Below are positions 63,505 through 64,000 of a DNA stretch of 64,000 nt, one piece after another (within the stretch, counting starts at the first letter, position 1; each line of letters begins with the position of its first letter). The notes under the pieces are model-generated. The model searched no databases and had not been told where the DNA came from. It was given only the letters and a program-made list of their open reading frames with translations. Made by a program: the position numbers and the translations under genes. This DNA comes from Phytophthora hibernalis (Eukaryota > Oomycota > Peronosporomycetes > Peronosporales > Peronosporaceae): the NCBI GenBank assembly GCA_012656075.1, contig JAAKBF010000202.1, forward strand, positions 310,001 to 374,000, read 5' to 3'.

Positions 63505-64000
63505 AATTGGGGCCCTGGCAGGGAACTAGACCCTTTTTGCTCTTGTGTGGATGCAGGCTACCTAGGCACATTAGTTCTGTCGGGACTGTCGTTTGAAGCT
63601 GCATTACGTCTGCTGGGGTTCCTGTAGCGAGTGTTCGCTCTTGAGGAAAGGTGAAGATGATGAGAGGGGAGACGACATGAAACACGAAAGAGAAGAGTGT
63701 GTACCGAGAGAGAAGACACGACCGGTGAGCGCGCTCATGATGCCTCCAATTCAAGGGGTAATGCGAGGCAAACATCATGAAGCGATGCTATCAACGCCGG
63801 CGGCAATCGCGAGTATCCGAGGAGGAAGATCTGCGAGGCACAGTAATGACGGTCGGAAGTTGCTGCTGAACATGCCAAGAAAGAGATGAAACGACGAACG
63901 AGTGCGGTGGTGGAGGTGGTTCAGGCAGGCCGTCGAGGATGGGCTGCTTTGCCACACGATTGAAGACTCCAACACTGCTGCACCGCTTACTTTATGTGAG
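63505..64000. other. right end of the window, no assigned gene
   Basis: One + frame at 63593-63889 is open and Arg/Lys/Glu-rich, with no recognisable domain. It may be the start of a gene cut by the window end. Confidence 0.25.

Noticed and set aside
1..64000. Bacterial or viral insert
   Set aside because: Introns, organelle-type genes and eukaryotic transposons throughout. No operons or phage genes.

Overview
The window is a eukaryotic chromosome segment from an oomycete, most likely of the Phytophthora/Peronosporales type. The grounds are short GT-AG introns (about 60-75 nt), a leucine-rich-repeat receptor kinase with a TKL-type kinase domain, a folate-biopterin-family transporter, an EDR2-like lipid-binding protein, and transposon families typical of oomycete genomes. 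No bacterial features, rRNA, tRNA or CRISPR array were seen.

Layout. Host genes occupy both ends and mobile elements fill the middle. Positions 1-16081 hold the 3' end of an unknown gene, a PH-domain gene with an Arg-Ser/Arg-Asp-rich tail (+), an IQ/EF-hand gene and a very large SAM/multi-GAF gene (both -, possibly one gene), an EDR2-like PH protein (-) and an organelle-type methionyl-tRNA synthetase (-). From 16988 to 26343 lies a complete Ty3/gypsy-like LTR retrotransposon read on the - strand, followed by an RNase H fragment and a FAR1/ULP1 transposon-type gene. From 30126 to 44258 is a Harbinger element that holds a Tc1/mariner-like element, which holds a transposon with palindromic ends, which holds a gag-only LTR retroelement. 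From 44590 to 50488 is a hAT-like element containing a Ty1/copia element. More hAT remnants and a TA-flanked MITE follow. Positions 53360-61850 return to host genes: the LRR receptor kinase (+), a SHIPPO-repeat/ubiquitin-like protein (+), glutamine:fructose-6-phosphate aminotransferase (-) and a folate-biopterin-type transporter (-). The last 2 kb hold two unknown genes, one broken by a dense cluster of inverted repeats.

The nesting can be read directly. Removing the inner element rejoins an interrupted reading frame in two independent cases: the Harbinger Myb-like gene across a TA duplication, and a SAP-domain transposase across a 6-7 bp duplication. The most unusual signals are in the gag-only LTR element. 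One is a set of hairpins with a conserved 11-nt loop and compensating stem changes. The other is a perfectly closed three-way junction present in both LTRs.

Caution on frames. Almost every gene, including housekeeping ones, is broken by single-base indels, often in A/T or G/C runs, while most motifs stay intact in another frame. This looks more like uncorrected long-read sequence than gene decay, so coordinates of multi-exon genes are approximate.
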